Source of the DNA: Isoetes taiwanensis
Taxonomy: Eukaryota; Streptophyta; Lycopodiopsida; Isoetales; Isoetaceae
DNA: 64,000 nucleotides
Direction: 5' to 3'
Assembly (NCBI GenBank): GCA_021234155.1
Contig: JAJEKV010000053.1
Location: 674,111 to 738,110, forward strand
Within the stretch, counting starts at the first letter, position 1; the number at the start of each line of letters is the position of its first letter. The notes beneath the pieces were generated by a model. It was given only the letters and a program-made list of their open reading frames with translations. It was not told the DNA's origin and ran no database searches. Shown here piece after piece: positions 11,631 to 24,295 of this stretch. The translations under genes and the position numbers were made by a program.

Positions 11631-12477
11631 TGTGAGCAAATTAATAAGCAAAGTTATTGAAACTCTATTTGACAATAAAATGTCTAGCTTATCCAAATAA
11701 TCGATATATAACTTCAACACATCTTTAACACATGTTTACAATGCAAATGCTTTGCATCCAACTATTACGGAGAATCATAGCAAGAAATCACAATTATGCT
11801 AGGCCACAAATTATACTTGTAAAATGACCATTGTCAACCTTTATAATATTTACACATTGAAGATAAAATCAATGGTAATATACAATGATGCTTATTAACC
11901 TTCGACACATTCACAAACAAGACCTTTTATATAAATAGTCACAATGGCCGAATGATCACAAAAACTGAGCACACAAACAATCATTCTTACTTCTTGTATT
12001 TATAATGGACCGCCCGATGGTGTCGAACTCAAGTCCTCCTGGATCCTTCTTCAATCTTATCTCTGTCTCGAATCCGGATCTAAAGGAAGTTTCTACTTTG
12101 AATGAGTTTTTGGCTCCAAATCATTCGATGCTGAAAAATATCATTAATAATATTTTTTCTAATTTTTTTTTTCATTCATATTTCCACCATAGGTTATAAA
12201 CTATGAATATCCCATATTCATAACCTTGTCTAAACCTAAACGAATTTTCATATCTCCTTTCTTCATCCTAGGTCTCACCACACATGATAATTAAATCTTT
12301 TCACTTGAACTCTATAAGATCCAAAGGTTCCCAAGCCGCAGCTCTATTCAACTCCTTCTTCTCCTTTTATCCGTAATTGTCCGTTGTTCCCTTTCATTCC
12401 AATTCTCAACATTCATTTAAATTTTCAACTTGATAACCGGCCATGAACAATAAGTTGTGAACCCAACAATTTTCTCA
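11631..12477 (-). repeat. copia 1 left (3') LTR
   Basis: It is homologous over its length to 16649-17480, with many small indels. On the minus strand it is preceded by a purine-rich run (AAAAAGGGAATG, about 12478-12489) that fits the polypurine tract. Confidence 0.85.
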
Positions 12478-12499
12478 CATTCCCTTTTTCGATCACAAC

Positions 12500-15400
12500 T
12501 TTTAAAATATCCATGCAATTTAATTTTGTAATCAACTTCAAACTTAATATAACTTAATGCCTTTGTCAACACATCTCAGTTAGTTGCTCGTCGGACTAAC
12601 ATATTATTCGACCAGACAAGAATTTTCTTACCATATCTCCGATAAAATGTAACTCCATTTCTATGTGTTTTGTCCTTTCATGTTGTATAGGATTTTTGGT
12701 CATAGCTATACAACTCACATTGTCGCTGCAACAACTTTTGTACCTTCTTTTTAAGCCAATCTTTCCAAAAATCTTCTGCAGACCATACTATTTCCTTTGT
12801 AAGAGTTGTTGCCGATATTCCGACTCACCCGATAGAGCAATTGATGACCGCTTTTTTCTCCAACTAACTGCCCTCCTCCAAGGATTAATAAATAACACCG
12901 GGTTGATTTTCGCTCATCCCGATCCCCACACAACTGCATCACAATATGCTTTTAAAAATAAATCATTTGTATCAAAATTATCCCAAGACTTTGTTCCTTT
13001 TCTCATATCTTAACACCTTTTGGCAACAACCAATGTCCCTTCTAGGATCATTATTATATCTATCTAAGAACATTAACCATATATGCAATATCAGGGTCTT
13101 GTATTGTTTTACATGTATAACAAACTTCCTACCAAAGGTCTATAAGGAACTTAATATTTCATCTCTCTTTATTTGTCCGTGGACATAATTTCTTGAAATC
13201 TTCATTCACTGCACAACTGGGGATTTGATAGGATTACAATCTTCATGTTAAACTCACAATCACAAAGTCGGTATTTTCCGAGAAAGTGTGATCCTTTTTT
13301 TTTCTGTCACATGCAACCTCGATTCCCAAGAATCGCCTTTAGCTCTCACCTAGATCGACATTTGAATTTTTCCTTTAATATGTTCTTGCATTTTTTTTAG
13401 TATCATTGTGTTGTTGGGCGCCATGACACGGTCATCCATACAATCCCATTATGCAATAGTCATTCTCATCTACGAAAATATACACATTTTCCATCATGTT
13501 TGATGCCTCAAATCCTGCCTTTTTTAGATAATTATCAATACATTTGTTTCATTATGCAGGTGATTGCTTTAGACCATAAATCGCTTTCTTGATCTCCAGA
13601 CTTTATTTTTGCCTTCCTCATACCGGTGCTTGTTTCATGAAAGATTTCTTCTTCTAGGTCAAAGATTCAAAAGCAACTGTATAACATCCATATGATGTAG
13701 CTCTAATCACATGCATTTGCCATAGCAATTAGCATTCTATGTTTTAACTTAACTACTGGAGAGTAAGTCTCTTCATAATCTACACCTTTGTTTTGGGAGT
13801 ATCCTTGTGCTACAAGTCTAACCTTATTTAGTACTTCTCCATCTCATTTCAACTTTAGCTTGTAGACCCGTTGTTTCAACAATTTTTTTTTTTAAACTGT
13901 CAACCAATTCATATGTTGAGGTTCCACAAATGCATTAATCTCATCTTCCATTGCCTCTTCCACTTATTTGCATTTAGATCGCTTCATAGCATCTTCAAAG
14001 GTCTCGGGGACTCCATTTCCAAAACCATTAGAGCTTGATTATGTTCCCTTTGTTTGTAATCAACCTGCTATACGCCATCCTTTTTCTTCCATAATCTTCA
14101 ATGTTTATACTTAAATCATCTTTAGTTTTTCCCCCTTTTTTCTCTTCTTGTGCCTCAGATTTGAACTTATGAAAATTCTCGATTATTTCCACACACTGAT
14201 TGTGTTCAATCTCCTCTTTCCTCTTCTTCTTCTTGTCATTTTCAATATCCTCAGGTTTTGATAAACCCGAACTTTCAATTAATTCATCCGGCTTTTTGCT
14301 CCTCTTCTATCATGTATTTTGTGTCATCTGCTTTTTGCATATATTACTTATTCCCTTGGCTTATACAACTCTTTTTACAAATTCAACATCCCTGCTTAAC
14401 TAGAATTCTCCCTACCTACAGGATCATATGCTTATATCCTTTCAGATAACTCATCCTCATATCCTACCAAGTCGGTTATTAGTGACCTATCATCAAGTTT
14501 AGTCTTTTCTCTTCCGTATATGTATAGACTAAACATCCAAATGTCTCCTATTTTTCATTTTGAGGGCTTCCACATCCATAATTTTTCCGACTTTTTCCAC
14601 AAAACCCTTGTTGGCTGCATTTCACTTACAACTGCAGTCTTAAGTGCCTCTTCCCAAAGAAAATTAGGAAGTCCGAATGTTTAACATGGCTCTAACTACA
14701 TTTAAAATGCTCTTATTTTTCTTTCGACTATGCCATTTTGTTGGGAGTATAATTGCAAGTATATTGTCTCTTTATCCCTTTCTTTATGCAAAAGGTTATA
14801 ATTCGAGTTGGATATATATTCTCCTCCCCTGGTCATTCGACACATTTGATTCTTTTTTCCTCAGAGAACATTCTACCTATGTTTGAACAAATTTTAAAAG
14901 CCTCAAAAAGCCAAATTCTTGCTTCTTAAACAATAAACTCTCTTTTTCTACTTGTAATTATCAATAGAATGTTATGAAATATTTCTTACCGGAATCCCTC
15001 ATATGTTTTAGTGGTCCACAAAGATCCGGTGATTAACGAGTTCCAAGATGTCTTTTTGCTTTCCTTTGATCTTGAAAAGGCAACCTGCATTGTTTTTCCT
15101 AACATGCATCCTTCGCGAGATACACATGGTTGACAACTTTACTATTAGGGCTTTGTATCAATCCTTTGTTTATTAGGGTGACTCAATACTTTTCAAATGT
15201 GTGTGACCAAGTCTCTCATGCCAAAGATAGCATATCGTGAATGGTAGCAACATTAATGCTTGCTTCAAACGGCGAGGATCAATGCCAAACAAATTTCAAC
15301 ATGTTTCCCTAAGAATTTCAATTTATTTTCTTCATAAACTTTACATACAAGTTGCTCAAACACAACTTTGAAGCCATGTCAACTAGTTGATAAACCTAAA

Positions 15401-16630
15401 TTAAGTTCCCGACTAAGCTTGGAACACACAACACATTTTTATTAAGTTAACTTTTCCTTCTAAATCAAAAAACAATTCTAATACTCCTACTTCTTCAATC
15501 TTCCTAAACCGCCATTTCCAACTTGTACATGTCCTCCTTTATTGCCTTTGCACTCCTTTTAGCAATTTTGATGTACATGTTATGCTTTTCTCGGCTCACT
15601 ATCTAAAAATTAGAGATTATCATCATCATTATTTGAGAGCAAGCGGCAAAAATCTTAGATTTTCTTACCTCATCATCTGCTTAGATGTTTCTTCTTCCAG
15701 CTTGACTTCTTACGCCATGTTTGCTTCAAAATAGCTTTTCCTCTTCCCCTACCTCTTCCTCTTGCATTGGCATTTCTTCCTCCCTTTCTCTTCCTCTAGA
15801 GTTTTTCTTTGGGTGGGAGCAAGTTGAAGCATAATGATCTCTTGCCTCCACAATTATAACGGATTTATTTCCTTTGTCCAAGTTTGGACAATTTATCTTT
15901 ATATGCCCATGCTGACACAATGAAAAAACAAGGTCCAGTGCACTTTCGATTTTTCCCCTTTTTTTTTTCCTTTGTGAATAAGATCACGACTTGTTTTCTT
16001 CATCACTAACCTTATTCGCTCTATTTACATCTTCAACATCCTTTCAAATTCCCTCTCTAGTCCTTGCTATTGTCCTTATGAAGACATTATGTTTCCCAAA
16101 CTTGTCACACCCCCGGAGATTGCAAGAACTTGTTGTTCTGGCGAGAATAGGTCACCCACTGCACCCTCAAGATGCTCGCAATGATATTGTCAAAACTTTG
16201 CAAGAACTCATTCATTGCTTTTTGTCAACAAGTTTCAATCTTCTCAATTCATTCTCTAAGACATCGATCGCGAAGAGGTTTTTACTCGTATGTCATCGTA
16301 AATATTTCCACATGTCTCCGGGATGTTTCCCTCTTAGCTTCAACACAATTCCGAACTTACTTTTGCTTATTATTATTCCTTGAGCCTCTCTTAGCTTTGC
16401 CTCGACTTTCCATTGCTTTCACTTGCACCAGGTCTCGCTGGGAACTCCCTTCCTCAGCTACATTTGAAGACTGTATTTACTTTTCTTTACAACCGATCAA
16501 CTGTTCAACAATCTCCCATAAATCCTCCACTTGCAACACATGCTTTATCTTCTCTTTCCACACTGAACCCTCAATCTCCTTTGAATACTTCAATAGCATT
16601 CAATAACCTCGACCAAAACGGTTAGACATT
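12500..16630 (-). pseudogene. copia 1 gag-pol relic
   Basis: No long frame remains. Readable minus-strand pieces are as follows. RNase H, about 12.55-12.75 kb, carries NPIQHERTKHIE. Reverse transcriptase, about 13.4-13.65 kb, has the ALYGLKQSP-like block and the LYVDDCV catalytic region after frame changes. Integrase, about 14.65-14.8 kb, carries YTP-QNGIVERKN. The gag CCHC knuckle region lies at 15726-15960. The relic copies RNA to DNA in the ancestral element, but here it is too broken to act. Confidence 0.75.
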
Positions 16631-16635
16631 TTTCT

Positions 16636-16647
16636 AGCTCGATACCA
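16636..16647 (-). other. copia 1 primer-binding site
   Basis: On the minus strand this reads TGGTATCGAGCT, matching the 3' end of initiator-Met tRNA (TGGTATCAGAGC type). It is separated by one base from the LTR that starts at 16649. Confidence 0.8.
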
Positions 16648-16648
16648 A

Positions 16649-17480
16649 TGAGCAAATTAATATGCGGTGTTATTAGAAACTCTATTTGACAATAAAATGT
16701 CTAGCTTATCCAAATCGCATATAACTTCAACATCTCTTAACACATGTTTACAATGCAAATGCTTGCATCCAACTATTACACAATCATAGCAAGAAAATCA
16801 CAATTATGCTAGCCACAAATTATACTTGTAAAATGACCATTGTCAACCTTTATAATATTTACCCATTGAAGATAAAATCAATGGTAATATACAGTAATGC
16901 TTATTAACCTTCAATTACCTTCTGGCCAAGACCTTTTTATAAAATAGCCTACCAGAATGATCACAAAAAATCTGAAAGCACACAAACGATCATTCTTACT
17001 TCTTGTATTTATAATGGATGGCCCCATGGTGTTTGGAACAGCCAAGTCCTCCGGATCCGGTCTTCAATCTTATATCTCGTTTCTAGAATCCGGATCTAAA
17101 GGAAGTTTCTGCTTTTCGAATGAGTTTTTGGCTCCAAATCATTCGGGATGTCGAAAAAATATCACATTAATATTTTTTCATTCATATTTCCACCATAGGT
17201 TATAAAACTATGAATATCCCATATTCACCTTGTGTCTAAACCTAAACGAATTTTCATATCTCCTTTCTTCACCTTTTAGGTCTCACCACATCGAATAATT
17301 AAATCTTTTCACTTGATCTATAAGGCTCCCAAGTCCGCAGTTCTATTCAACTCCTTCTCGCTCTCCCTTTATCTCACAATTGTCCGGTTTGTTCCCTTTC
17401 ATTCCAATTTCAAACATTCATTTAAAATTTCAACTTGACAACCGTTCATAAACAATAAGTTGTGAACAACAATTTTCTCC
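16649..17480 (-). repeat. copia 1 right (5') LTR
   Basis: Pair of the left LTR. Differences are dominated by short insertions and deletions. Confidence 0.85.
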
Positions 17481-18000
17481 GCAAGAAGTCGAAAGTACCA
17501 ATCGGGGTCACTTATGTGGCATGTTCTCTCTAGCACACCTAGGGATACGTCATGCCCGGGGAGGGGACACCTTCCTGACCTGCCTCATCGGACTGGGAGA
17601 TGTAACTTGGAGTAGTCTCATAGGGTGACTCCATGAGATTGTGTCTCCGAAAGGCTACAATTACGTTATAGCATGTTTCAGCCTATCTGCAAAGTATGCA
17701 CAGGAGGGGCGGATGGAATGGTCTACCCTAGCCATTGTTCTATGCCAGTCAATGCCACGTTATATCTTTGTCTGTTGTCATCTTGAGGCCTTGACCGACA
17801 GTCAACCCCCTAGAGTCTGAGTCCTTATTGGTGGTATATTGCTAATATTATCTTGTGCTTGTATTGCTATTTATATGATGATGGATGGGCCACCCTTCGT
17901 GGTGGTATATTATTTTGAGCATGATTGTTGTGTGCTAACATGTATGTACGCTTATGTGGGACGAATGACACCTCTGTGTTCCTCATCCAGATACTTGGCC

Positions 18001-18594
18001 ATCCCAAGTGGTCCGAGTTAGACGGAGGGCCATTCAATGGTGATGTAGTTGCCACGGGAGGGGAATTCCCGTGGCATTTGTATGATGGGAGCATCATTAT
18101 AGATTAAAGGAGCATCATCAGGTAGTATCGTGAGCATGATTTTAGTAGACCAAATCATTACCTTGCCATAGTCTAACCTCGTTAGGTTGGTTGGTTGTAG
18201 GGGACTTTGACGTAGGTTAAACTACCCCAATTCCATTGCTACTATGTGTGTTGGCCTAGTTATGAGAGGATTAAACTAGTTAGGTATGAAGGTGTGAGTT
18301 ATTATAGTTAAGTATGTTAAGTTCTTGGTGCATCACGCCTCCATATAAAAATGTGTATACGTGCTTATTTTTGCCATATAAAATTTTTTATTAAAGAAAA
18401 AAACCCTGGTGTACAAAATAGAACTTAAACAAAAAAAAGTGACGGTTATTTTTTCGCTCCCATCTCATCTATTTACGCTCGCCTCGTCCGTCCGCCATAG
18501 CCGTCGGAGAAGAGCTTGCTTCCCCATAACCTCGCGCTTGGCCACCGCCACTGCCCCTATACCAGCGTCCCCTTTTGAACCCTTTCCTACGCAA
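18001..18594. other. AT-rich spacer
   Basis: No recognisable gene. The frame of the next ORF stays open back to 18409, but the N-terminal extension is basic and low-complexity and is probably not coding. Confidence 0.35.
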
Positions 18595-19125
18595 ATGAAT
18601 ATGGCTCGTATCCCAGGTTATGTTAGTTACTATAACCTCAATTTTCATCAAATATTTGCTGAGTTTGGCGAGCAGCTTGCCAGCGACTCCGACAAGGTTG
18701 AGCTTCTTTTAGTCGAGCTCATTCAACGGTTTGCCACTGGACATAGGATTCCTCGCCCTATTTTCCATCTGTCGGAGCACTTCCTACTAAAATTCAATGC
18801 CCTAGGAGAACCCTACACATTGGTAAAGCAGCCCGACCAAGTCCTGATGCTGGTCAAGTTTTACCCTCCCTCGTGTATGGAGGTTGCCGAAGATGAGGCC
18901 ATCCGGGCAGACGCCGAAAGGATTATGGGGCTCGCCCGAGGTGATGACACACGAGAGATGGAGAGGGGAGACCCAAAGGCCTGGGGTAGAGAATACGTCT
19001 ACCTGGTAGACGGGCAAGCCATTATAGCGGGGAACAAATTTAACCTTCTCCCCTACCACTATGATGAGGCAACCCAGAGTTTTGTTTGGGGCGACATCCC
19101 ATCATACTTCACGTGGACCACCTGA
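18595..19125 (+). CDS. unidentified ORF, about 176 aa
   Basis: The frame runs open from 18409, but the start MNMARIPGYVSYY at 18595 is preferred because upstream residues are S/R/A-rich filler. The predicted protein is mixed and soluble-looking, with a helical central part (LLLVELIQRF, then FHLSEHFLLKFN), an acidic patch (EVAEDEAIRADAERI) and an aromatic C-terminus (FVWGDIPSYFTW). I do not recognise the family. It lies between two LTR-like sequences and about 340 bp before a histone H3 relic, so it may be a captured or transposon-derived exon. No splice sites were fixed. Confidence 0.35.
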   Translation: MNMARIPGYVSYYNLNFHQIFAEFGEQLASDSDKVELLLVELIQRFATGHRIPRPIFHLSEHFLLKFNALGEPYTLVKQPDQVLMLVKFYPPSCMEVAEDEAIRADAERIMGLARGDDTREMERGDPKAWGREYVYLVDGQAIIAGNKFNLLPYHYDEATQSFVWGDIPSYFTWTT

Positions 19126-19462
19126 TATCCATCCAACTGGATATGCAGCCGACCGGACAGACAGATACAAGACAAGAATATTGAGGAGAGGAACGCCTGT
19201 CTTGGAAATGGAAAAGCTGCACAGGGTCGTCTGGCGTCGCGAAAAAAAATGACGGAAAGGCAAGAATGCTAAGTGATGAGGAGCTTGCTGCCAAAAATGA
19301 GGATCAGCACCGCACCCGCAAGAAGATGAAGAGTAGAACACGCAATGGTTTTTACGACCCGATCAAACCCCCGTTAAACGAGGCCCGGCGGTCACCATTA
19401 CCGCGAAATTCGGAAGTGCCTATAAGGAGAAGTCAAGACCGTCTTGCCAGATTGAACAATGG

Positions 19463-19735
19463 AAGCCTCATAGGTACAAACTCGATACCATGGCGCTGAG
19501 GGAGATCAGAAAATTCCAGAAGTCGACGAAGCTTCTGCTATGGAAGCTTCCTTCCAGCGCCTGGTCCGAGAGATAGCACAAGACTATCGGACCGATCTTC
19601 GATTCTAAACCTTTGCTATGCTCGCTCTTCAGAGCCCGCCGAAGATTACCTTATGGCACTTTTTGGTAATGCTAACCTCTGTGCTATCCACGTTAAGAGG
19701 ACATGGCCTTGGCAAGACAGATCTGAGGAGACCAT
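19463..19735 (+). pseudogene. histone H3 fold, broken
   Basis: Plus-strand pieces in three frames follow the H3 core in order. They are [20 protein letters not shown] (19463 on), then KLP and [18 protein letters not shown] after a one-base shift, then a stop followed by FAMLALQ, then EDYLMALFGNANLCAIH and KR near 19700. The last helix survives as MALARQI. Canonical H3 has [34 protein letters not shown] and LCAIHAKRV in these places. The recognisable K4/K9/K27 tail is absent; the sequence ahead is arginine-rich but unlike H3. The frameshifts and stop make it a pseudogene unless the sequence is faulty. The core is closer to canonical H3 than to CENH3. Confidence 0.8.
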
Positions 19736-20023
19736 AATTGATGTGACGGCTTGTCTTCTCCAAAGTCATTTTGTAAAACATTTTGATGTATATATTTTGA
19801 ATAGAAATACAAAGATTTTCATCTCTAGACTACGATAATTTGTTCTGTATAGCTCCCTGAGTCTTATATAGAATTTTTTTATTATTATTTATTTATTTCA
19901 TTTATAACTCATGCTGACGTCATCATATTTTTAAAATAAAGTGACATTAAAATGAATTTAGGGTTTCATTTTTTTTTTGTTCTTTTGCCTCTCCCGCTCC
20001 TCTTCCACCACTCGCCTGCACAA

Positions 20024-20598
20024 ATGGAGACCCCTAGCCTCCTCCAATGGTACCAGGATGGAGAACATTGGGATCCCCAAGTCCCTTTCGACCTCCTTCA
20101 ACCTTTTTTGCTCTAAGGAATGGACTTGATCACTAATATGCAGGCTCATCCTGATTATGCTGCTTTCCTTGAGTCTTATACTCAAGAGATAGTTCCTCTT
20201 TGCATCACCCTTGGTGATCCACCTCGCCTCTACCTAGAGAAGGCGATTGTGTGTGATATGCTTGGGGGAGGGGGGGTGGGGCGACTCCCACACAATTAAT
20301 GTCCTCAAAGAAAAACTTTGATGGGCTAAGAACCCACCTGTCGTGATACATGAGGGCCAAGCAATACTTTGAAGTAAACTTTGCATTGGCCATCCTCATG
20401 GATCAATACGTCGAAGATGAAGTCTTGCCGGCAGAAAAGGGGAAAGCACCAGCCATGTTGGAGGAAGACGACGACGAGTATGTCAGGGAGGATGTGACGC
20501 TTCCTACAAAATATACGGCACCCAGCCGTACACTCCATAGGAAATCCCCTTCGACCGCACGGGCCCCCCGTCTATCCCGCACTCCAGGGTATCCCTAG
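20024..20598 (+). pseudogene. unidentified broken coding region
   Basis: A frame starting METPSLLQWYQDGEHWD stops after 30 codons. A second frame from 20120 (MDLITNMQAHPDYAAFLES) runs 59 codons. After a gap, a third (20350-20598) is acidic (LEEDDDEYVRED). Composition suggests one ancient coding sequence with frame breaks. No family was recognised. The third part abuts the minus-strand LTR at about 20580. Confidence 0.3.
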
Positions 20599-22097
20599 TG
20601 CGGGAAGGGGACATGAAGGTGTCTTGCGCGCCCTTCCCCTATGGGCTCCTATAACAGCGGAAGCATAAACAACATCAGAACTAGCAATAACAATACATCG
20701 AACTACCTCGAAGTGTAGCACATCCATACATCCATAGATACAATAGAGATGAACATACACCATAAAACATGAGAGCTCCTACCCAAGGCTCATACTCATG
20801 GGGAAGTAGGCTGACGGCTAGGCCTCAAGATAGAGCAGACCAAGTCATAACAATGGCGGGGCTGGCTATAGACAATGGCTAGGGTTGACCACTCCATCCG
20901 CCCCTCCTGTGCATACTTTGCAGATGGGCTAGGTCGGGCTCTGGTACGACTCTAGCCTTCCGGATACGCAATCTCATGGCATCACCCATCGAGACTACTC
21001 CGGGTTGCATCTTCCCGGTCCGTCGAGGCAGGAAGGGTTCCATCTCCCCTTTCGGGGTCTAGAGGTTCCACGGGCGGCTAAAGAACCGTGGCGACACGCG
21101 ATTCTTCCCTGACTTAACCCCCCAAAACAAGAGTCAGGCCGTCACCTGCAGCTCTTGAGAGGTAGGGCGGCACCATTGCCCCAGGAGGTGTCGGACCCAC
21201 TATAAGCCTAGCTCGTTATGGGGTCCCCAGTAGCCACGCTCAGAAGGGACCCTCCCTCCGTCTCGCCTCTAGTCCCGTTATGTAGTGCTAAGTCATACCA
21301 TAGCTCCCCGAGCCCGGTGGGTTCCTATGCACATGCCGCATAATAATAGGAACTAAAGGGTCTACACTAAGAGCATTACTAAATAATGGCTACTAGGTCT
21401 CTACCCCCCTTCCCAATACAAGAGGAGCAAACATGATCAACCAATATCATATATCCACATAACATGATCATAATGAGAATAACATCTAAACCTAATCATA
21501 TACATCTAACTTACAGTTAGAGTTCATTGATTAGGGTTCAAGATCTAAACTGAGCTGTCTAGGAAGGCTCTATTGGAGACACGGAATGCTAACTCATCTG
21601 GACCTCCAAATGATCTACAAAAGAACTCTAATCCAAATACCTGCTTCTGAGGAACTCCCTCCTATCCCTGGCGTCTCCATAGTCTTCGAGGTGGTCGAAG
21701 TTGCTCTCACTCCAAGGATGTGCACACGTTCTTGGGGCTGATGTGCTAGGCTGTGCCACAGCAAACGGTTCTCGAAACGGAGTTTCGAGTGCGAAGAAGG
21801 TTCACAGACTGTTGGAGCCAGGAAAGAGGCCTGGGGTTAGGGTTTAGGCCTTTATAGGTTAGGGTTCACATGTTATACCACGTGGCTCCAATAGGGTAGT
21901 CCCATGTGGCGGGTGCCCAATATGTTACGGCCATGTGGAAAATGGTCTTAACCTAAGGTTGGCTAAGTTACATAAATAACTTAGTCATGCACCTTATGCC
22001 ACTAATCTATGGTATACAAGGCTATGAAGGTAAACTTGTATAGTGACGGACCTGGAAATATACGTATTTATGGCATATATTTCCCTGGAACGTCACA
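20580..22097 (-). mobile_element. gypsy-type LTR (solo or truncated)
   Basis: On the minus strand the LTR begins TGTGACGTTCCAGGG at 22097. It is preceded at 22098-22114 by a polypurine tract, AAGGGGAGGAGAA, typical of Ty3/gypsy 3' LTRs. A TATA-like CCTATAAAGG lies at 21849-21858, about 240 bases into the LTR, and would be the element's promoter. It shares long blocks with 10785-11630 and 17486-18000. No pol sequence follows upstream, so it is a solo or truncated LTR. The left boundary is approximate. Confidence 0.6.
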
Positions 22098-22114
22098 TTC
22101 TCCTCCCCTTAGGA

Positions 22115-24240
22115 TAATGTTGTCCTCAGCATTACGCCAATGTGACGACTCTAATCTACTCCTGCAAAACACACATGAACATACAACTTGATTTAAATAA
22201 AATGATCAACTTCCTACTAAGCAATCGATACGTATCATAGGCTATATTTGTACCTATACATTATTCATTATAATAACTCAAAACATTATCACAATAGTTA
22301 TTAGGGTTCACAATTTAAGTCTAAATGATGACTCCCATCTTCACGTAATGCGCTCCTCGTCTATGCTCCCCTTTCACTGGCCTGCACAAGTAGCACATTA
22401 CGTTAGTTTAGTTAATAAGTTTGTGGTTTTAGAGGGCCACCCCCTAAGTACCTCCTTGAGCCGAACTACTAGCTCAAGGTTACCCTACTACCTTGCACTC
22501 GATCATGGCCCCATAAGGATTTGAGCTTAAGGACCATTTAACACAAGGCCCCCAAAATTGAATTAGTATGATCTTTTTCTAATGATTTCATAGTAAAAAC
22601 CAACTCCTAAAATCAATACCGGTATGTGGGCCAAAAAGTTTACAAATCATGTCTAGTTATACCATATAGTTCATCAATGCAGTTTAGTAACATGACATAC
22701 GAATAGTGTTTCTTCACATGGTATTGAAAGATGATAATTTATAGCTAGTTTTTATGACAACTTGAATATATGATATGTGCTACTACTTAATTTATCACGT
22801 TTATCGGAATGATATTTGATCACATCTATTATCCTTGGTTTATTGACGTTGTAAGTTTATGTGCGTAATTAGTATGATATTTTATAGCGATTAATCATCT
22901 TTGTTATTTTAGTGTATAATTATTATGGTATTTTATAGTGACTAATTATCAATAAAACTATGCTTGGTTTAGATATACCAGTATGATTTTGCTTCCACGA
23001 TAATGTGAAAAACTAGTGTGTTTTTTTTTCATGATATCAGCCTTACTGTGCTTCACGTGGCAAGTTTGGTAATATGATAAGAGACCATAGTATTCAACCT
23101 TCATGTATTAGCGTAATAAAATTTGAGGGTTCATGATTTTTTTACATGGTTCTAAATTGTGATTTTATGTGTGGTCTTCACCATGGTTTCTAGAGAAAAA
23201 CAATGCGTAGATTCTACGTGTGGTTTCACTCAAAATAAAAAAACAACGCATGGTTCTTAGATGTCGTCTTCACCTAAAAACAATGCATGTTCTTTATATA
23301 TATTTTCTTTTAACATAGTTCTTAGATATGGTCTTCACCTAAAAACAATGCATGGTCGTTATATATATGTTTTTGTAGCATATTTTTTCATCAATTGTCC
23401 ACACATTATTTTTATTATTTGTAGTGCAACCACATTGTTTTCAATAAGAACACGGTTTCTTTCATGTTGTTTTTAGTACAATAACATATTTTTTCCTAGT
23501 GTAAAGATAATGTATTCAAATTTAAACAAGAACACAAATATATGAAACTTTAGAATAGAGATTATTTTCCACCGTCATGAGAAAATGATAGTAAACAAGG
23601 AATGTTTGTATGGAATACATTTATTCAGTTGAATACATAAAGTTTGAATAGACTTATTCAGCATTTCTTGTAGTACTAGTGTAGTACTACTCTTTCCAGC
23701 GTATTTGAAAACCAGCTCATGCTCCGATATTTTGTTTCAACAAATGGTGTTTTAAGACCAGTTCAACTGCATGACTTCTATCCAATAAGAAATGATGCTA
23801 TGGAGCCGTATCTGGAGCCTGGAATCAACGTGTTTAATTTCTTTCAACGACCATAGCCACTATATTCTCTGTCGAAAAAGAGTAAAGTAATTAGGACTAG
23901 ATCAACATGCAAATGGAAAGGTATCTGCAAATTAATCTTATCTGTTATTGCAAAACTCTTTTGCTCAAATCTTAGTGCAGTGAGAGATTTGTGAAAAGTA
24001 AACCCAGCCAAATAAGGTATATAATATTCTACCAAAATAGTTCAGAGAGATGGAAATATAATACAGCAACTGGATCTAAACTCTGATGCATTCCGCTTCA
24101 AAGTAGATGTGGCAATACTTACCATCCAAATGAAGAGAATGATAAGGCAGGAGGTCATTCATACAGGAGGTCATTCATACAGGATGCAAACTAAATAGAA
24201 AGTATTAATGAAGCCATGCGGAGTGCAAGACAGAAATAAA
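22115..24240. other. AT-rich intergenic
   Basis: No gene was recognised. It contains the short tandem repeats at 23236-23365 and scattered AT-rich sequence. Confidence 0.4.
23236..23365. repeat. imperfect tandem repeat, about 80-bp unit
   Basis: The block TCTTCACCTAAAAACAATGC followed by ATGGTT/ATGTTC and TTATATATAT occurs about twice, with a decayed earlier copy at about 23165-23235. Confidence 0.6.
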
Positions 24241-24295
24241 CTACAAAACATGAACCAGATATAATATATGCTTTGGTCCAGAAACTAGAACCCAC

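Larger units (their letters stand above)
11631..17480 (-). mobile_element. Ty1/copia retrotransposon 1, degraded
   Basis: Two direct LTR copies lie at 11631-12477 and 16649-17480. The outer termini read TGTGAGCAAATT (left end) and TGAGAAAATTG (right end, minus strand). A primer-binding site matching initiator-Met tRNA lies just inside the right LTR, and a purine-rich tract lies inside the left LTR. The flanking pentamers GTAAG (11626-11630) and GCAAG (17481-17485) look like a one-mismatch target duplication. Internal coding is heavily broken but in copia order on the minus strand: gag knuckle, integrase, reverse transcriptase, RNase H. Confidence 0.85.
10785..18000 (+). mobile_element. gypsy-type solo-LTR-like sequence, split by copia element 1
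   Basis: The left part (10785-11630) starts TGTGACGTTCC, the same start as the LTR at 22097. The right part (about 17486-18000) shares long blocks, in opposite orientation, with 20.6-21.1 kb, for example the GCACAGGAGGGGCGGATGG block. Removing the copia element at 11631-17480 gives a sequence of about 1.4-1.5 kb, the same length as the other copy. No internal coding region is attached, so a solo LTR is the simplest reading. The right boundary is approximate. Confidence 0.5.

Noticed and set aside
19463-19735. Centromeric histone (CENH3)
   Set aside because: The readable core keeps [14 protein letters not shown]-type sequence of canonical H3, which CENH3 lacks, and there is no longer loop 1.
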